DNA from: Microcoleus sp. FACHB-68
GTDB taxonomy: Bacteria; Cyanobacteriota; Cyanobacteriia; Cyanobacteriales; Oscillatoriaceae
Assembly (NCBI RefSeq): GCF_014695715.1
Contig: NZ_JACJOT010000008.1
Location: forward strand, 1,178,001 to 1,242,000
Length of the DNA: 64,000 nt
Reading direction: 5' to 3'
Part shown: positions 16,801 to 24,173 of the stretch, one piece after another
How the letters are laid out: every line of letters begins with the position of its first letter
Position numbering within the stretch: the stretch's first letter is position 1
Position numbers and translations under genes: made by a program
Notes under the pieces: model-generated
The model's database searches: none
Told to the model about the DNA's origin: nothing
The model's input: the letters and a program-made list of their open reading frames with translations, nothing else

Positions 16801-18557
16801 GCTGTGTAAGGCCGGCCATCTGCGTGAAAGATTTCGTACTGCAAATAGTCTTCGACTTGGTCAAGTATTTGGTAATTGCCGCGCACGAGTTGCTTCACTT
16901 GCTCATTCATCAGCACGAGACGCCCCGAAGGGGCTTCGGCGACGACGACACTGGCCGGCATTTGCTGCAATACAGCTTCTAAGAGTCTCTCCTTGGACTC
17001 CAACTCCTCGAAGAAGCGATCACGTTCTGCTTCGGCTCGTTTGCGATCACTTAGATCCAGGATAAAGCCCACGCCTATTTCGTCAGATCCTCCTAGATAA
17101 GCAGCTCCCACCAAAACCGGCACGCGGGTGCCGTCTTTGCGGATGTATTCTTTTTCAAAAGGCGTGTGGGTTCCTATTGTTTTCAGTTCCTCAACTGCGT
17201 GCAGATCGAGTGGCCGATATTCTGGAGGTGTTAGTTCTACCCAGTTCAGGTTTCCAGAGAGCGCCTCTTCTGGTGTATATCCCAGGATCTCGCACAAGGC
17301 GTTATTGACTTCTATGATCTTGCCGGTGAAGTCTGCGAACATAATCCCGATCAAGTTCGAGGCTATCATGCGTCTGGCGCGGGATTCGCTTTCTCGCAGC
17401 GCAGCTTCAGTTCGTTTCTGGGCGGTGATGTCATAGGCAATACCCAAGACATATTCAACTGAACCATCTAAGGCAAATTCTGGCACCATGCGCGAGCAAT
17501 AGTAGTGTGTGCCATCACTGGGCGTGGGCAACTCAAATTCAAAGCTCATCTGTTGAGCTGTGGTAAATACTTGTTGAAAACAGGCTTCCCACATCGCGCA
17601 ATCTGCTTCTGGGGTGCCTAATTCTCGGTGAGTTTTCCCGGCAAATTCTTGCTGGGGGATGCCGGTTACTTGTTCGATGGCGGGGTTAACGTAAACGTGA
17701 CGAAATTCTCTGTCTATGCGGGCGATGAGCAGGGGGGCATTTTCAACAATGGTTCTAATTTCTCGTTCGCGCCGGTGTAATTCTTCTTCTATTTGCTTGG
17801 TGTGTGTGATGTTACGCCAACTTACAACAAAACCATCCTCTAGTTTGCTAGCGCGGATCTCATAAGCTTTGACGAGGCGTTGTTGGTTAAATACATCTTC
17901 GTAGATCAGGGATTCTTTGCTTAGGGGAATGCCGGTTTCTACGACTTGGCAGTATTCCTCAAATAAGCCGGTTTCTTGATATGCCGGCAGCAATTCACCC
18001 AGTCGCTTACCAATTTTTTCTTCTTTGCTAAATAGGTGATCTGCACAAGCGCCGGCGTTGATATATTCGACTTGAAAATCTGTGATGCGACCGAATTGGT
18101 CTCGAATGCTTTTATATATACCAAAACAGTCGAGCATATTTTCGACTGAGATACTAAAGCGCTGTTCGCTTTTTTGTAATGTTCTTTCTACTGACTGGCG
18201 ATCTGGGATATCTACGAGAAAACCGCTGAGGCGTTGTAGGTTGCCTTGGGTGTCTTTGACAGTGCTGAGTCTATCACGCAGCCACACCACACCCCCGTCG
18301 GCTGCCACGGCACGGAACTCAATTTCTTGTGGCTTTCCTTCAGAGATGGCTTGATGATACAAAGCTAGGGTACGATCTCGCTCATCTGGATGGATCAGGT
18401 TTGTCCAGAAATTCGGGTTTGAGAGCCACTCCTGGACAGAATAGCCCAAAAGTTGCTCGGCTTGCCGGCTCACAAAGGTAAACTGCAAGGTGGTTGTTTG
18501 TCTTTCCCAAACGATGACACCGAGCGTTTGCGCGATATCGTGGCATTGTTGTTCCAT
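10857..18557 (-). CDS. Giant hybrid histidine kinase, 14 PAS and 2 GAF domains
   Basis: This cytoplasmic sensor kinase has 2566 residues. I count PAS domains at about 9-120, 128-256, 262-380, 388-505, 520-645, 652-772, 778-898, 904-1025, 1217-1335, 1341-1460, 1669-1788, 1795-1912, 1919-2038 and 2045-2163, most ending in the PAC motif DI(T/S)-x-RK. GAF domains lie at about 1033-1205 and 1488-1655. The catalytic end has a HisKA domain with H2199 in SHELRSPL, an ATPase domain with NAIKF, DTGIGIP and GLGLGLA, and a receiver domain (about 2437-2560) with acidic pair DD 2444-2445, phospho-acceptor D2488 and K2542. No membrane helix or signal peptide is seen. I chose the ATG at 18557, preceded by GAGG; a GTG eight codons upstream is possible. 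No cognate regulator is adjacent. PAS 4 and PAS 12 are unusually alike. Confidence 0.92.
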   Translation of the reverse strand: MEQQCHDIAQTLGVIVWERQTTTLQFTFVSRQAEQLLGYSVQEWLSNPNFWTNLIHPDERDRTLALYHQAISEGKPQEIEFRAVAADGGVVWLRDRLSTVKDTQGNLQRLSGFLVDIPDRQSVERTLQKSEQRFSISVENMLDCFGIYKSIRDQFGRITDFQVEYINAGACADHLFSKEEKIGKRLGELLPAYQETGLFEEYCQVVETGIPLSKESLIYEDVFNQQRLVKAYEIRASKLEDGFVVSWRNITHTKQIEEELHRREREIRTIVENAPLLIARIDREFRHVYVNPAIEQVTGIPQQEFAGKTHRELGTPEADCAMWEACFQQVFTTAQQMSFEFELPTPSDGTHYYCSRMVPEFALDGSVEYVLGIAYDITAQKRTEAALRESESRARRMIASNLIGIMFADFTGKIIEVNNALCEILGYTPEEALSGNLNWVELTPPEYRPLDLHAVEELKTIGTHTPFEKEYIRKDGTRVPVLVGAAYLGGSDEIGVGFILDLSDRKRAEAERDRFFEELESKERLLEAVLQQMPASVVVAEAPSGRLVLMNEQVKQLVRGNYQILDQVEDYLQYEIFHADGRPYTAEEIPLARSIRTGEVVINEEVEIVRGDGSRGTMIANSAPIRDGSGRIVAGVGTSYDITERKLAEENLRASEERFRTFFEASPIGIVVANLDYQIVNVNPTFCEMLGYTAEELTELTFVDITHPEDIDSDMRLLEQLFERKISTYQLEKRYIKKNQESLWVNLTVTLVRDDNAEPLYGFGMIEDISEQRAASKRIQLYADIVKNVPVGLSVWQLEDSKDLGSFRLIASNPAARQSNGIAMEELIGTTLAESFPLMLETQLPQDYAEVIHTGIAKDFGEVLYSDERITGQFFSIKAFPLPDRCVGIAFENITERKQLEQALIQSEESFRFLADSIPQLIWTAQPDGQLDYMNQRVANYSGLSVDNLIGWGWQQMLHSDDLPHSLDRWQHSLTTGTKYEVEFRLRHSTDGQYRWHLVRALPMHDAQGQIIKWFGTCTDIEDQKRAEQTAQFLSQASTLLASSLDYETTLSSVARLAVPTLADYCVVDIAETNEVFRRVAAVHPNPIKEQLARDIEQRYPAGPNGEHPIVKVLRTGQSQLYPQMPDEVLVATALDAEHLEMLRSLAIKSYMSVPLIARGRVFGAISFAIAESERHYTAADLALAEDLAHRAAVAIDNALLYREVQEAERRKDESLALLNALLESAPVGFAFMDRDLRFVRLNRCLAEINGIPLADHLGRTLEEILPAKTASITRALHRQVLNTGEPILNVEVSGDTRAAPNQQQRWLASYYPIRSGSGEILGTGVTVGDITELKRVEEALRQSEERFRLLFENAPMGISIARNGVSLYANPAYLKMFGYSTLSEMQGRPLLNDIAPQCREEITERIRQRERGETVPNNYETLGQRRDGSVFPFQVHVARFELPDGPATTAFIRDISAAKQIESERAQLLVREQQTRHLAERTAERIAGLQYVTATLSEALTASEVADAILTSGLAVLDANVGLVSLLNEAGTEFENIRIVGYPQDVVDAWPRFAADAPVPIADAVRHRQPIVLETQAERNAQYPHLVSVHVEATATDGALVAIPMIVNERVVGGIGLGFPEDRQFNQDDRAFMLALAQQCAQALERARLFEAERLARAAAETALDALKQSEACFRTMADNSPAFIWMAGTDGQCTYFNQPWLDFTGHTLEEALSLGWYEGRHPDDVQPCAEACRVALNRLEGFQIEYRHQRADGEYRWIFDTGVPLYAPDGSFAGYIGSGIDISERKQAEEALRESESRFRRLVESNVIGAIFWDTTGNITDANDAFLQMVGYTQEDLRAGKVNWKDMTPAEHLHLSEGAIAQMKQSGAASPLEKEYICKDGSRIPVVLGGVMFEGSQDRGVSFVLNLTQLKQAESERRQSEERYRRIVETSYEGIWTINAQGYTDFVNPRMAQMLGYTVEEMMGRPISDFTNEPARIVSEGNIEGQTQGTKALSECRWRRKDGSELWTLNSSNAIINERGEFTGEIAMITDITDRKQASEKLWETNQTLNSLIQACPLGIRVFNLNDGVVTLWNPAAERIFGWSEQEALGCFLPSVPEDKREEFLANLATISQGEELIGVELRRQKKDGSPIDIAVWATELRDAKGQKSCLSIVADISDRKQLEAEREQLLAREREARGEAEAANRIKDEFLAVLSHELRSPLNAILGWAQMLRTRNFNAATISRALETIERNARLQTQLVEDLLDVSRILRGKTSLNIMPVNLASTIEGALDTMRPAAEAKAIKIERLLDPTVKLISADPGRLQQIVWNLLSNAIKFTPSGGCVTIRLAAAGSMAQIQVSDTGIGIPGDFLPHVFEYFRQADGSTTRAHGGLGLGLAIVRHLVELHGGTIQADSLGEGQGATFTVLLPLLERQPVEENPPALLHSSSASAPLSNVRVLVVDDEADTRDVIVTALEQSGAEVKVVASVNTAFIALQQFQPNVLVSDIGMPEEDGYSLIRKVRALAADRGGKIPAVALTAYAMEEDRRRVLEAGFQQHLAKPVDTDELIQVVARLSRQLEDNTQG

Positions 18558-18984
18558 TCCTTTATCCTCGGTGTGTGCCACCTATTCACGAGCCTAGCAC
18601 TGAGTCGCTACTGCAAAATACGACGGTTCTGGCGAAAATGCGATCTCGCACTAAAACTATTATGTGCTCAAGATTTTTGCCGGTCTAGCCACCGTGCTGA
18701 TCTGTGTATTTTCCCTGAGGAGTGCCGGCGTTTTTACTGTAAAACTGCTCAGCAAAAGCCGGTTTGAGATACACGCACCCTGCCGGCACCTCTGTAGCGT
18801 CGGTGCGCTCTGGAAACAGAAAGTGACTGATTAAACTCAAACTCCGTTGCAGAGGCGGTGTCGCTGCCGGCAGGCGCTTGATGCCGGTGCCGGTTGTGAG
18901 GGTGAATTGAGGAACACCAGGATTATTTAAACGACAACATAATATATCAGCTGGCAACTTGGGAGAAGTTGGTGCCCTTTATTG
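18558..18984. other. Intergenic between divergent genes
   Basis: These 427 bp separate the giant kinase from the COP23-like gene and must hold both promoters; none could be fixed. An open frame on the minus strand (18685-18957) of 90 codons has no ATG start and no recognised match. It could be a remnant, but is not called as a gene. Confidence 0.4.
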
Positions 18985-19629
18985 ATGTGCTTTAAGTTTA
19001 CTGCTAATTTTCTAATCGCTTCTCTGACTTTTGCCGTCTTGGGAGTTAATTCAACTGTAGCTCAACCAGTTGTCTCACCTCCAAGCCCTACAAGAAATTC
19101 ACCAGAAGCAACTATCTTTAAATGTATTCCTTACAGCAATGAATTTTTGATTACTGTTGCACAAAACGGTGAAAGAGAAGCGGCTTTATTTATCTGGAGC
19201 CAGCATAATTTTAGTTCTGACATACCTCCTCAAGAAGCTTGCAACAGTTTTTCACAACGCTTGAGTGAGAAAGTAACTCAGAACAACGGTAGTTTGAAAA
19301 ATTTGCTGTTTACAATGGGGCGGGTGAGTGATCGAACCGTGCTTTGTTTGGTACACAATTACCAAGAAGGCTGTAACACACATAACACGGTGTTCACATT
19401 AAACCCTGAAGATGCTAAACAATATAATGGACAACCCTATAAATTTGTAGAATATTTAACAAACTTTCGGCCCCCGGCTTGCGACTCTCAAGTTGTACAA
19501 TTTGTTGGAAATCCGATTATCGATATTGAGCGGCAATTTTATTTTAGTTTAGAACTTTGGCAAAATAAATTTTTACTCAATGAAACACCGATCCCCTCAC
19601 CTCCACCCGAATGCGTAAACCAGAAATAA
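18985..19629 (+). CDS. COP23-domain secreted protein
   Basis: The 214-residue product has a signal peptide (hydrophobic core LIASLTFAVLGVNSTVA, cleavage after about residue 26). The mature domain carries Cys residues in the pattern typical of the COP23 family, first described as a circadian-oscillating, membrane-associated protein of Cyanothece: FKCIP, EACNSFSQRL, GRVSDRTVLCLV and GCNTHNTVFTL. The family's role is unknown; disulfide-bonded extracytoplasmic localisation is inferred from the Cys pairs. The ATG at 18985 was preferred to an adjacent upstream TTG. It stands alone between divergent and convergent neighbours, and no terminator was found. Confidence 0.75.
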   Translation: MCFKFTANFLIASLTFAVLGVNSTVAQPVVSPPSPTRNSPEATIFKCIPYSNEFLITVAQNGEREAALFIWSQHNFSSDIPPQEACNSFSQRLSEKVTQNNGSLKNLLFTMGRVSDRTVLCLVHNYQEGCNTHNTVFTLNPEDAKQYNGQPYKFVEYLTNFRPPACDSQVVQFVGNPIIDIERQFYFSLELWQNKFLLNETPIPSPPPECVNQK

Positions 19630-19679
19630 TAAAATAAAAAGCATCATCCTCATCTTAAAAACTTCTCCTCCAGCCAAAA

Positions 19680-19735
19680 AAACCTCAACGGCATCTGTGT
19701 TTCTCTGTGTCCATCTGTGGTTAAAAAACATAAAA
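19680..19735 (-). repeat. Dispersed CAGAT/ACACAG-type intergenic repeat
   Basis: On the minus strand this reads as AACCACAGATGGACACAG followed by AGAAACACAGATG. It belongs with the AACCGCAGATAAACGCAGAT-type repeats at 33130-33170 and 56895-56935, which recur between genes of many filamentous cyanobacteria. Confidence 0.5.
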
Positions 19736-19796
19736 ATTTAACTTGTTATAAAATTCTCAAAAAGCCACAACCCATTCCTCTAACCGTTAATTTTAT

Positions 19797-19842
19797 CTGC
19801 GTATGGCTAGCGCCACGCTGCGCTATCATCTGCGATTCAAAA
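19797..19842. repeat. Interrupted repeat with small palindromic insert
   Basis: Two ATCTGCG units (one near 19797, one near 19830) flank the GC-rich near-palindrome GGCTAGCGCCACGCTGCGCT. The insert resembles the small dispersed repeats of Nostoc, which are known to sit inside other repeats; the identification is by eye. Confidence 0.45.
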
Positions 19843-19898
19843 TATTAAACTTTATTACGATCAACAAATACAAAATCTTTCATTTCCATTAAAAAAAC

Positions 19899-21455
19899 CT
19901 AAACCTCTCGAATCACACCACCTCTTCGCCGATCTCCTGCCCCTGAAATATCTCCTTCCGAAGTTTCCAAAACTGTATGAACTCCCCCAAAAAACATATT
20001 CTTTTTCTGCCACTCAACTAACTGACTACTAAAGTTAATCCCTAAATTCTTAATTTCTTCGCTGGCAAATCCCGGTTCCAAACTAAAAACATTATTTTCC
20101 CAGTGAACTCTAGGGCTATCCACTGCCCTATCAACCGGCATCTTAAAATCAATAATATTGGAAATGACTTGTAAAATCGCAGTTCTGATCCGATTCGATC
20201 CACCTGAACCCAAAACAATTTCTGGTTGATTATCTTTTAACACAATAGTAGGAGCCATCATCGAAGAAATTCGTACATTTTCCGGCCACTTATGGAATCC
20301 TTGCGGGTTTAAATCTTCTTCACCCAGCATATTATTAACCATAATGCCGGTGCCGGGAATGACATAACCCGATCCTTCGCCATTGGAAGTTGTAACACTG
20401 GCAGCATTTCCTTCACTATCAACTACGCTGATATGGGTTGTGCTACCCCATTTACTGGAAATTTCTGTTAATTGATTTATCGAATTTGATAAATGAGAGG
20501 AGTTTAAAAAATTATCTGCAACATCTTGTTGATAAAGATTTCCATCGAAACCATGTTTTCTGGCATCATTTGTTAAACGCATTACCTCTGCTAATAGTTG
20601 CAAATGACGAGTGCTGCCAAATTCTAGATTTTCTAGATTAACATTGGATAGCAGTTTTAAGGCAAAGGCAATCAGTGTGCCTCCAGAACTCGGCGGAGGA
20701 TTTGTTAGTAAAGTATTGCCTCGATAATTTATAATCTGCGGGGTTCTTTCGATAACGCGATAGTTTTTCAAGTCTTCTAAGGTTAAATGCCCACCTTGAT
20801 CCTGGCAATCTTTAACAAGTTGATCAGCGATTTCGCCTTCGTAAAATTCCCTTGCTCCTTTTTCTGTTAAATAGGTTAATGTCTTGGCAAAGTCTTGGAA
20901 TGATAATTGTTCGCCGGCTTGAATAAGCTTGCCGGTGGGAGCATATATTTTGCGGCTTTCTTCAGAAGCCAGCATAATCGGGTTGAGGAGTGTTAAGCAG
21001 TAAGCTTGAAAATCGTTGAGTTCTATGCCGTTTTGTGCATAGTGAATTGCCGGCTCTGCAACTGCTTTTAAGGGTAATCTGCCTAACTTTTTTTGAACGT
21101 AAAACACCCCAGCAAGATTGGTCGGCACTGCCATAGAACCAAGCCCAATATGAAATTCTTGCACGGCTCCGCCAAAATTAACTTCAATCGGAGCAAAACT
21201 TAATTCTGACTCAGGTTTTTTCTGGCGAGGAGTTTGGGTAAAAAAATCAAATAAAATATTTTGGTTATCTTGCGTGTGTGCTAAAAGAAATCCCCCACCG
21301 GCAGCCGAAGTTAAGGCAGATTCAGTGACAAAAGATGCTAAAATTGCAGCGGCTGCGGCATCAAAAGCATTGCCGCCTTGTCGCAACATTTCAACGCCGG
21401 CTTCTGCTGTTTTTGGGTGGCCGGCTGCAATCACGCCATGAGTTTTTTTATTCAT
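19899..21455 (-). CDS. ggt: Gamma-glutamyltransferase (glutathione hydrolase)
   Basis: This enzyme hydrolyses or transfers the gamma-glutamyl group of glutathione and related peptides. It is an Ntn-hydrolase that cleaves itself into a large and a small subunit. The N-terminus holds GVIAAGHPKTAEAGVEMLRQGGNAFDAA, typical of the family (residues 8-35). The self-cleavage and nucleophile threonine is the second T in STTHISVVDSEGNAAS; GSGGSNRI lies further on and forms part of the substrate pocket. The 518-residue length is normal. No signal peptide is visible, unlike the periplasmic E. coli enzyme, so a cytoplasmic role such as salvage of glutathione amino acids is likely; this is inference. The start is the ATG at 21455, with AAGGAA about 15 bases upstream. 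Confidence 0.92.
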   Translation of the reverse strand: MNKKTHGVIAAGHPKTAEAGVEMLRQGGNAFDAAAAAILASFVTESALTSAAGGGFLLAHTQDNQNILFDFFTQTPRQKKPESELSFAPIEVNFGGAVQEFHIGLGSMAVPTNLAGVFYVQKKLGRLPLKAVAEPAIHYAQNGIELNDFQAYCLTLLNPIMLASEESRKIYAPTGKLIQAGEQLSFQDFAKTLTYLTEKGAREFYEGEIADQLVKDCQDQGGHLTLEDLKNYRVIERTPQIINYRGNTLLTNPPPSSGGTLIAFALKLLSNVNLENLEFGSTRHLQLLAEVMRLTNDARKHGFDGNLYQQDVADNFLNSSHLSNSINQLTEISSKWGSTTHISVVDSEGNAASVTTSNGEGSGYVIPGTGIMVNNMLGEEDLNPQGFHKWPENVRISSMMAPTIVLKDNQPEIVLGSGGSNRIRTAILQVISNIIDFKMPVDRAVDSPRVHWENNVFSLEPGFASEEIKNLGINFSSQLVEWQKKNMFFGGVHTVLETSEGDISGAGDRRRGGVIREV

Positions 21456-21567
21456 AAATAGTAATTTTTCCTTTTTCTAATTATCTTATGCCGGCAACCT
21501 CTAAATATTGGTAGAGGCAAGCCATATCCGCTCTTAGGGGAAACTCTTGAGATGACAAAACCTGCTT

Positions 21568-23370
21568 TCAATCCCGCTCAATTCTATCGCGTTCTGCGTT
21601 CTTTATCACATCAGATGATCCGTTTTTCTGATTTCCTAAGCGTTCTAACAGACGTGATATAAGACGCTCCAATTCTGGCGACAAGCTCAAGGGCAAATCT
21701 TCAGAATGTAAATGTAAATCTTGTTGTGGGAAAGGAATTTTGATATCTTGCTCCCGAAAAAGTTCTTCAATGCGAAAATAGATATCGCTTTTGAGAAGAT
21801 ATTGCTTGCTAGGTTCTTTTGTCCACACAAGTAATTCAAAATCCAGATAACTCTCCCCAAACCCTTTAAATAAAATTTGGGGTGCAGGAAAGGGCAAGAC
21901 ACCCTCATGATCTTTCGTGGCATCCAACAATGCTTGTTTAACTTTTTTCATATCTGAACCGTATTCCACCCCAACCGGCAACTTCAACCGTGAAACTGGA
22001 TTGTGATGACTCCAGTTAATCACTTCGGTTTCTAAAAAGCGGGAATTTGGCACAATAATGGAAATATTATTGAGCGTTCGGATCAGGGTGCTGCGTGCCC
22101 CAATTCGTTCGACTGTGCCCATATAGGTTCCGATTTCAATAAAGTCTCCCACCTGAATTGGGCGCTCAAAAATTAAGACTAAACCACTGCCAAAGTTTTT
22201 GGCGATATCTTGAAAACCAAAACCAATCCCAACACCGAGCGCACTAGCGAGAATGGTTAAGGAACTAATATCTAACCCCCAAATTTGCAGCACAACTAAA
22301 GTGCCCAAAATAATTAAGCTATATTTAATAATGACGGCAACAGCTTCCTGTGCGCCCCGATTAAAGCCGGTGAGTCCCAAAATCCGAGATTTTACCAGAT
22401 TGGTGGCGATTCCAGAAATAAAAACGACTCCAAAAAGTAGAGCCATTAGAATGAGGATATCCGTCACCGTGTAATCGTTTTGACTAAGGGTGAGGATCGG
22501 GGAAGTAAACGTTGCACCGAGGCTGTTTGTGAGCCGGTAAATCCATTGACGCGTTAGGGGAAATAAATTGGTGATATTAAAAATTGTGGCTAACCATAAA
22601 CCCATGCGCGCACTCGCTAGGGTGAGGTTAAGCAATACATCCATCAATTTATGAGAGTCAGGACTCGAACCTGCCGGCACCGGCATCAGTCTTTGCAATC
22701 CTGAAACGATATACTGCCGCCAAATATGCCCTAAAAACCAATGAAGCGCCAGCGCAAACATGACCATCGCGCTGACTTGAATTAACGCTTCTTGCATAAA
22801 GTCGGCGCTGCGTTCTTGCTGAGCTTGTTGCAGTGCTTGCTGAATTTGTTTCGCCCAAATCTCCGCTTGTTCTGTTGCCGTCATGCCGTCAATTGCATCG
22901 AGTTGGGTGACCGTCAGCAAATACTGATCATTCAGTAAAATTGTTGGTAATTGGTTACGTTCTTCCACCTTGACTGTCACCGGCACGGAAGATTGAGCTG
23001 CCTGTTTCAGTTGAGTATTAATCCACTCAGCGCGAAATTCGGCTGGATAATCTCCCGCTTGACTGAGTAAAAACAGTTCTCGACCATCTAAAATGATCGG
23101 AGCCTTAGAAACTGAGGAAACGATTTTTTTGACTCGTTCGGTGGTTTTGGCAGCTAGTAACTTCCCTGAATAATCTTGCGGGTGGCTGATTAAGGAAAGT
23201 TCCGATCCTGGCGAAGTTACAGTAGCACTGAAGGCTGTTATCGGAGCGCTTTTCCCTTGAGCGATTGCCGGCGACCGGCTCAGCAAACCCACAAGCAGCG
23301 CCATTACAATTCCAGCAATACAACAGGCCGGCAACAGCCAAAATTGATGACGGTTTCGATTGTTTTTCAC
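21568..23370 (-). CDS. MscS-family mechanosensitive channel
   Basis: This 600-residue channel is predicted to release solutes when membrane tension rises. It has an N-terminal signal/anchor helix (WLLPACCIAGIVMALLVGLL), a periplasmic domain to about residue 185 with VPVTVKVEERNQLPTILLND, four to five membrane helices (about 190-370), and the MscS core. The pore helix and beta domain read ALGVGIGFGFQDIAKNFGSG, then FERPIQVGDFIEIGTYMGTV. The family's heptameric vestibule follows to about residue 555. Residues 570-600 are polar and likely disordered. The GTG at 23370 is the start, with AGGAG 8 bases upstream. This is larger than E. coli MscS (286 aa) because of the periplasmic domain. It is downstream of a long intergenic repeat region. 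Confidence 0.92.
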   Translation of the reverse strand: MKNNRNRHQFWLLPACCIAGIVMALLVGLLSRSPAIAQGKSAPITAFSATVTSPGSELSLISHPQDYSGKLLAAKTTERVKKIVSSVSKAPIILDGRELFLLSQAGDYPAEFRAEWINTQLKQAAQSSVPVTVKVEERNQLPTILLNDQYLLTVTQLDAIDGMTATEQAEIWAKQIQQALQQAQQERSADFMQEALIQVSAMVMFALALHWFLGHIWRQYIVSGLQRLMPVPAGSSPDSHKLMDVLLNLTLASARMGLWLATIFNITNLFPLTRQWIYRLTNSLGATFTSPILTLSQNDYTVTDILILMALLFGVVFISGIATNLVKSRILGLTGFNRGAQEAVAVIIKYSLIILGTLVVLQIWGLDISSLTILASALGVGIGFGFQDIAKNFGSGLVLIFERPIQVGDFIEIGTYMGTVERIGARSTLIRTLNNISIIVPNSRFLETEVINWSHHNPVSRLKLPVGVEYGSDMKKVKQALLDATKDHEGVLPFPAPQILFKGFGESYLDFELLVWTKEPSKQYLLKSDIYFRIEELFREQDIKIPFPQQDLHLHSEDLPLSLSPELERLISRLLERLGNQKNGSSDVIKNAERDRIERD

Positions 23371-23743
23371 GTAGATGCTCCTACCTATATAGGGACTAGA
23401 GGTTAGAGACTAGCGGCCAGAGACTAATGGGGGCGGATGGCTGACGCACAAAGTCTGCGCTCAAAGGTCGTTAATCGTTGTAGGGTTAAGACAGTCGGCC
23501 TTCTCGGCAGCAACAATTCACGCAAAATGATAACACTTCTCTAAAACCAAAAGATTTCTTATTTTAGACGTTAGCAGAACGAGAGTGTTTGAGAAATTCA
23601 CTTCACAAACGACAAAAGAAAAATTTTGAATGGAACCCCCCAAAGAGAGGAATTCGACAAATTATAAAATAAGCATTTAGAGGGACGCGAGTCGCCTTCT
23701 CATTTGATTCTCTTAAAAGAGGGGATTTGTGGAGGCTTGAAAG
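23371..23743. other. Intergenic with ACTAG-type short repeats
   Basis: These 373 bp hold a cluster of GACTAG units at 23393-23428 (GGACTAGAGGTTAGAGACTAG and two further copies of the core) and must include the promoter of the MscS gene. No RNA gene was recognised. The repeat resembles the one before the glucan phosphorylase gene at 48795-48827. Confidence 0.5.
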
Positions 23744-23962
23744 ATGGAAACGCGAGTGAATGAAAATAATATCAGGAGAAAAGACCTGATTACTAGCCTG
23801 CTTACGGGTTTGATTATTGGGGCAATTGCCGGTGCCCCTATCGGTTGGTTCGTTCATCAGTATTATGCGGAGCAACGGTTAGCTCAAATTTTGATATGCC
23901 GGGAGAAGAATCGGAATCAGCCTGAAGCCACGGTGCAGCAGATTTGCGGGTCTAGATTCTAA
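23744..23962 (+). CDS. Small single-pass membrane protein
   Basis: The 72-residue product has a charged N-terminus, one glycine-rich membrane helix (LLTGLIIGAIAGAPIGWFV, residues 19-37), and a polar tail with two cysteines (ILICREK, QQICGSRF). I know no named family. GGAGG stands 8-13 bases before the ATG at 23744, a good ribosome-binding site, which supports it as a real gene. The opposite-strand frame over the same DNA is a shadow. Confidence 0.6.
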   Translation: METRVNENNIRRKDLITSLLTGLIIGAIAGAPIGWFVHQYYAEQRLAQILICREKNRNQPEATVQQICGSRF

Positions 23963-24173
23963 AAATCAATTCAATAATTGCTGGCTTAGAGTTTTTTAAA
24001 CGAAAAAGCACACAAAGGAATTGACAAGGGGTTTTTGGCGAAAAATAGCTAAGAATCGCTCAAATCTGCCTGTGGTTTCCCCTGGAGACTTGGCGCTAAC
24101 CTGTGCGTGACTGTGGGTTAAAAAAGCGCTCAGGATCGGGCACAATGGAAGAATTTGGCACAGGTATTGAGTG

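Noticed and set aside
18685-18957. 90-codon minus-strand open frame with plausible composition
   Set aside because: No ATG or GTG start near a ribosome-binding site and no family recognised; it may be a remnant, but support is too thin.
22655-22685. Sequence resembling a reversed tRNA T-arm (GGACTCGAACC)
   Set aside because: It lies inside the MscS channel gene in frame (AGSSPDSH) and no acceptor or anticodon arm can be formed around it.
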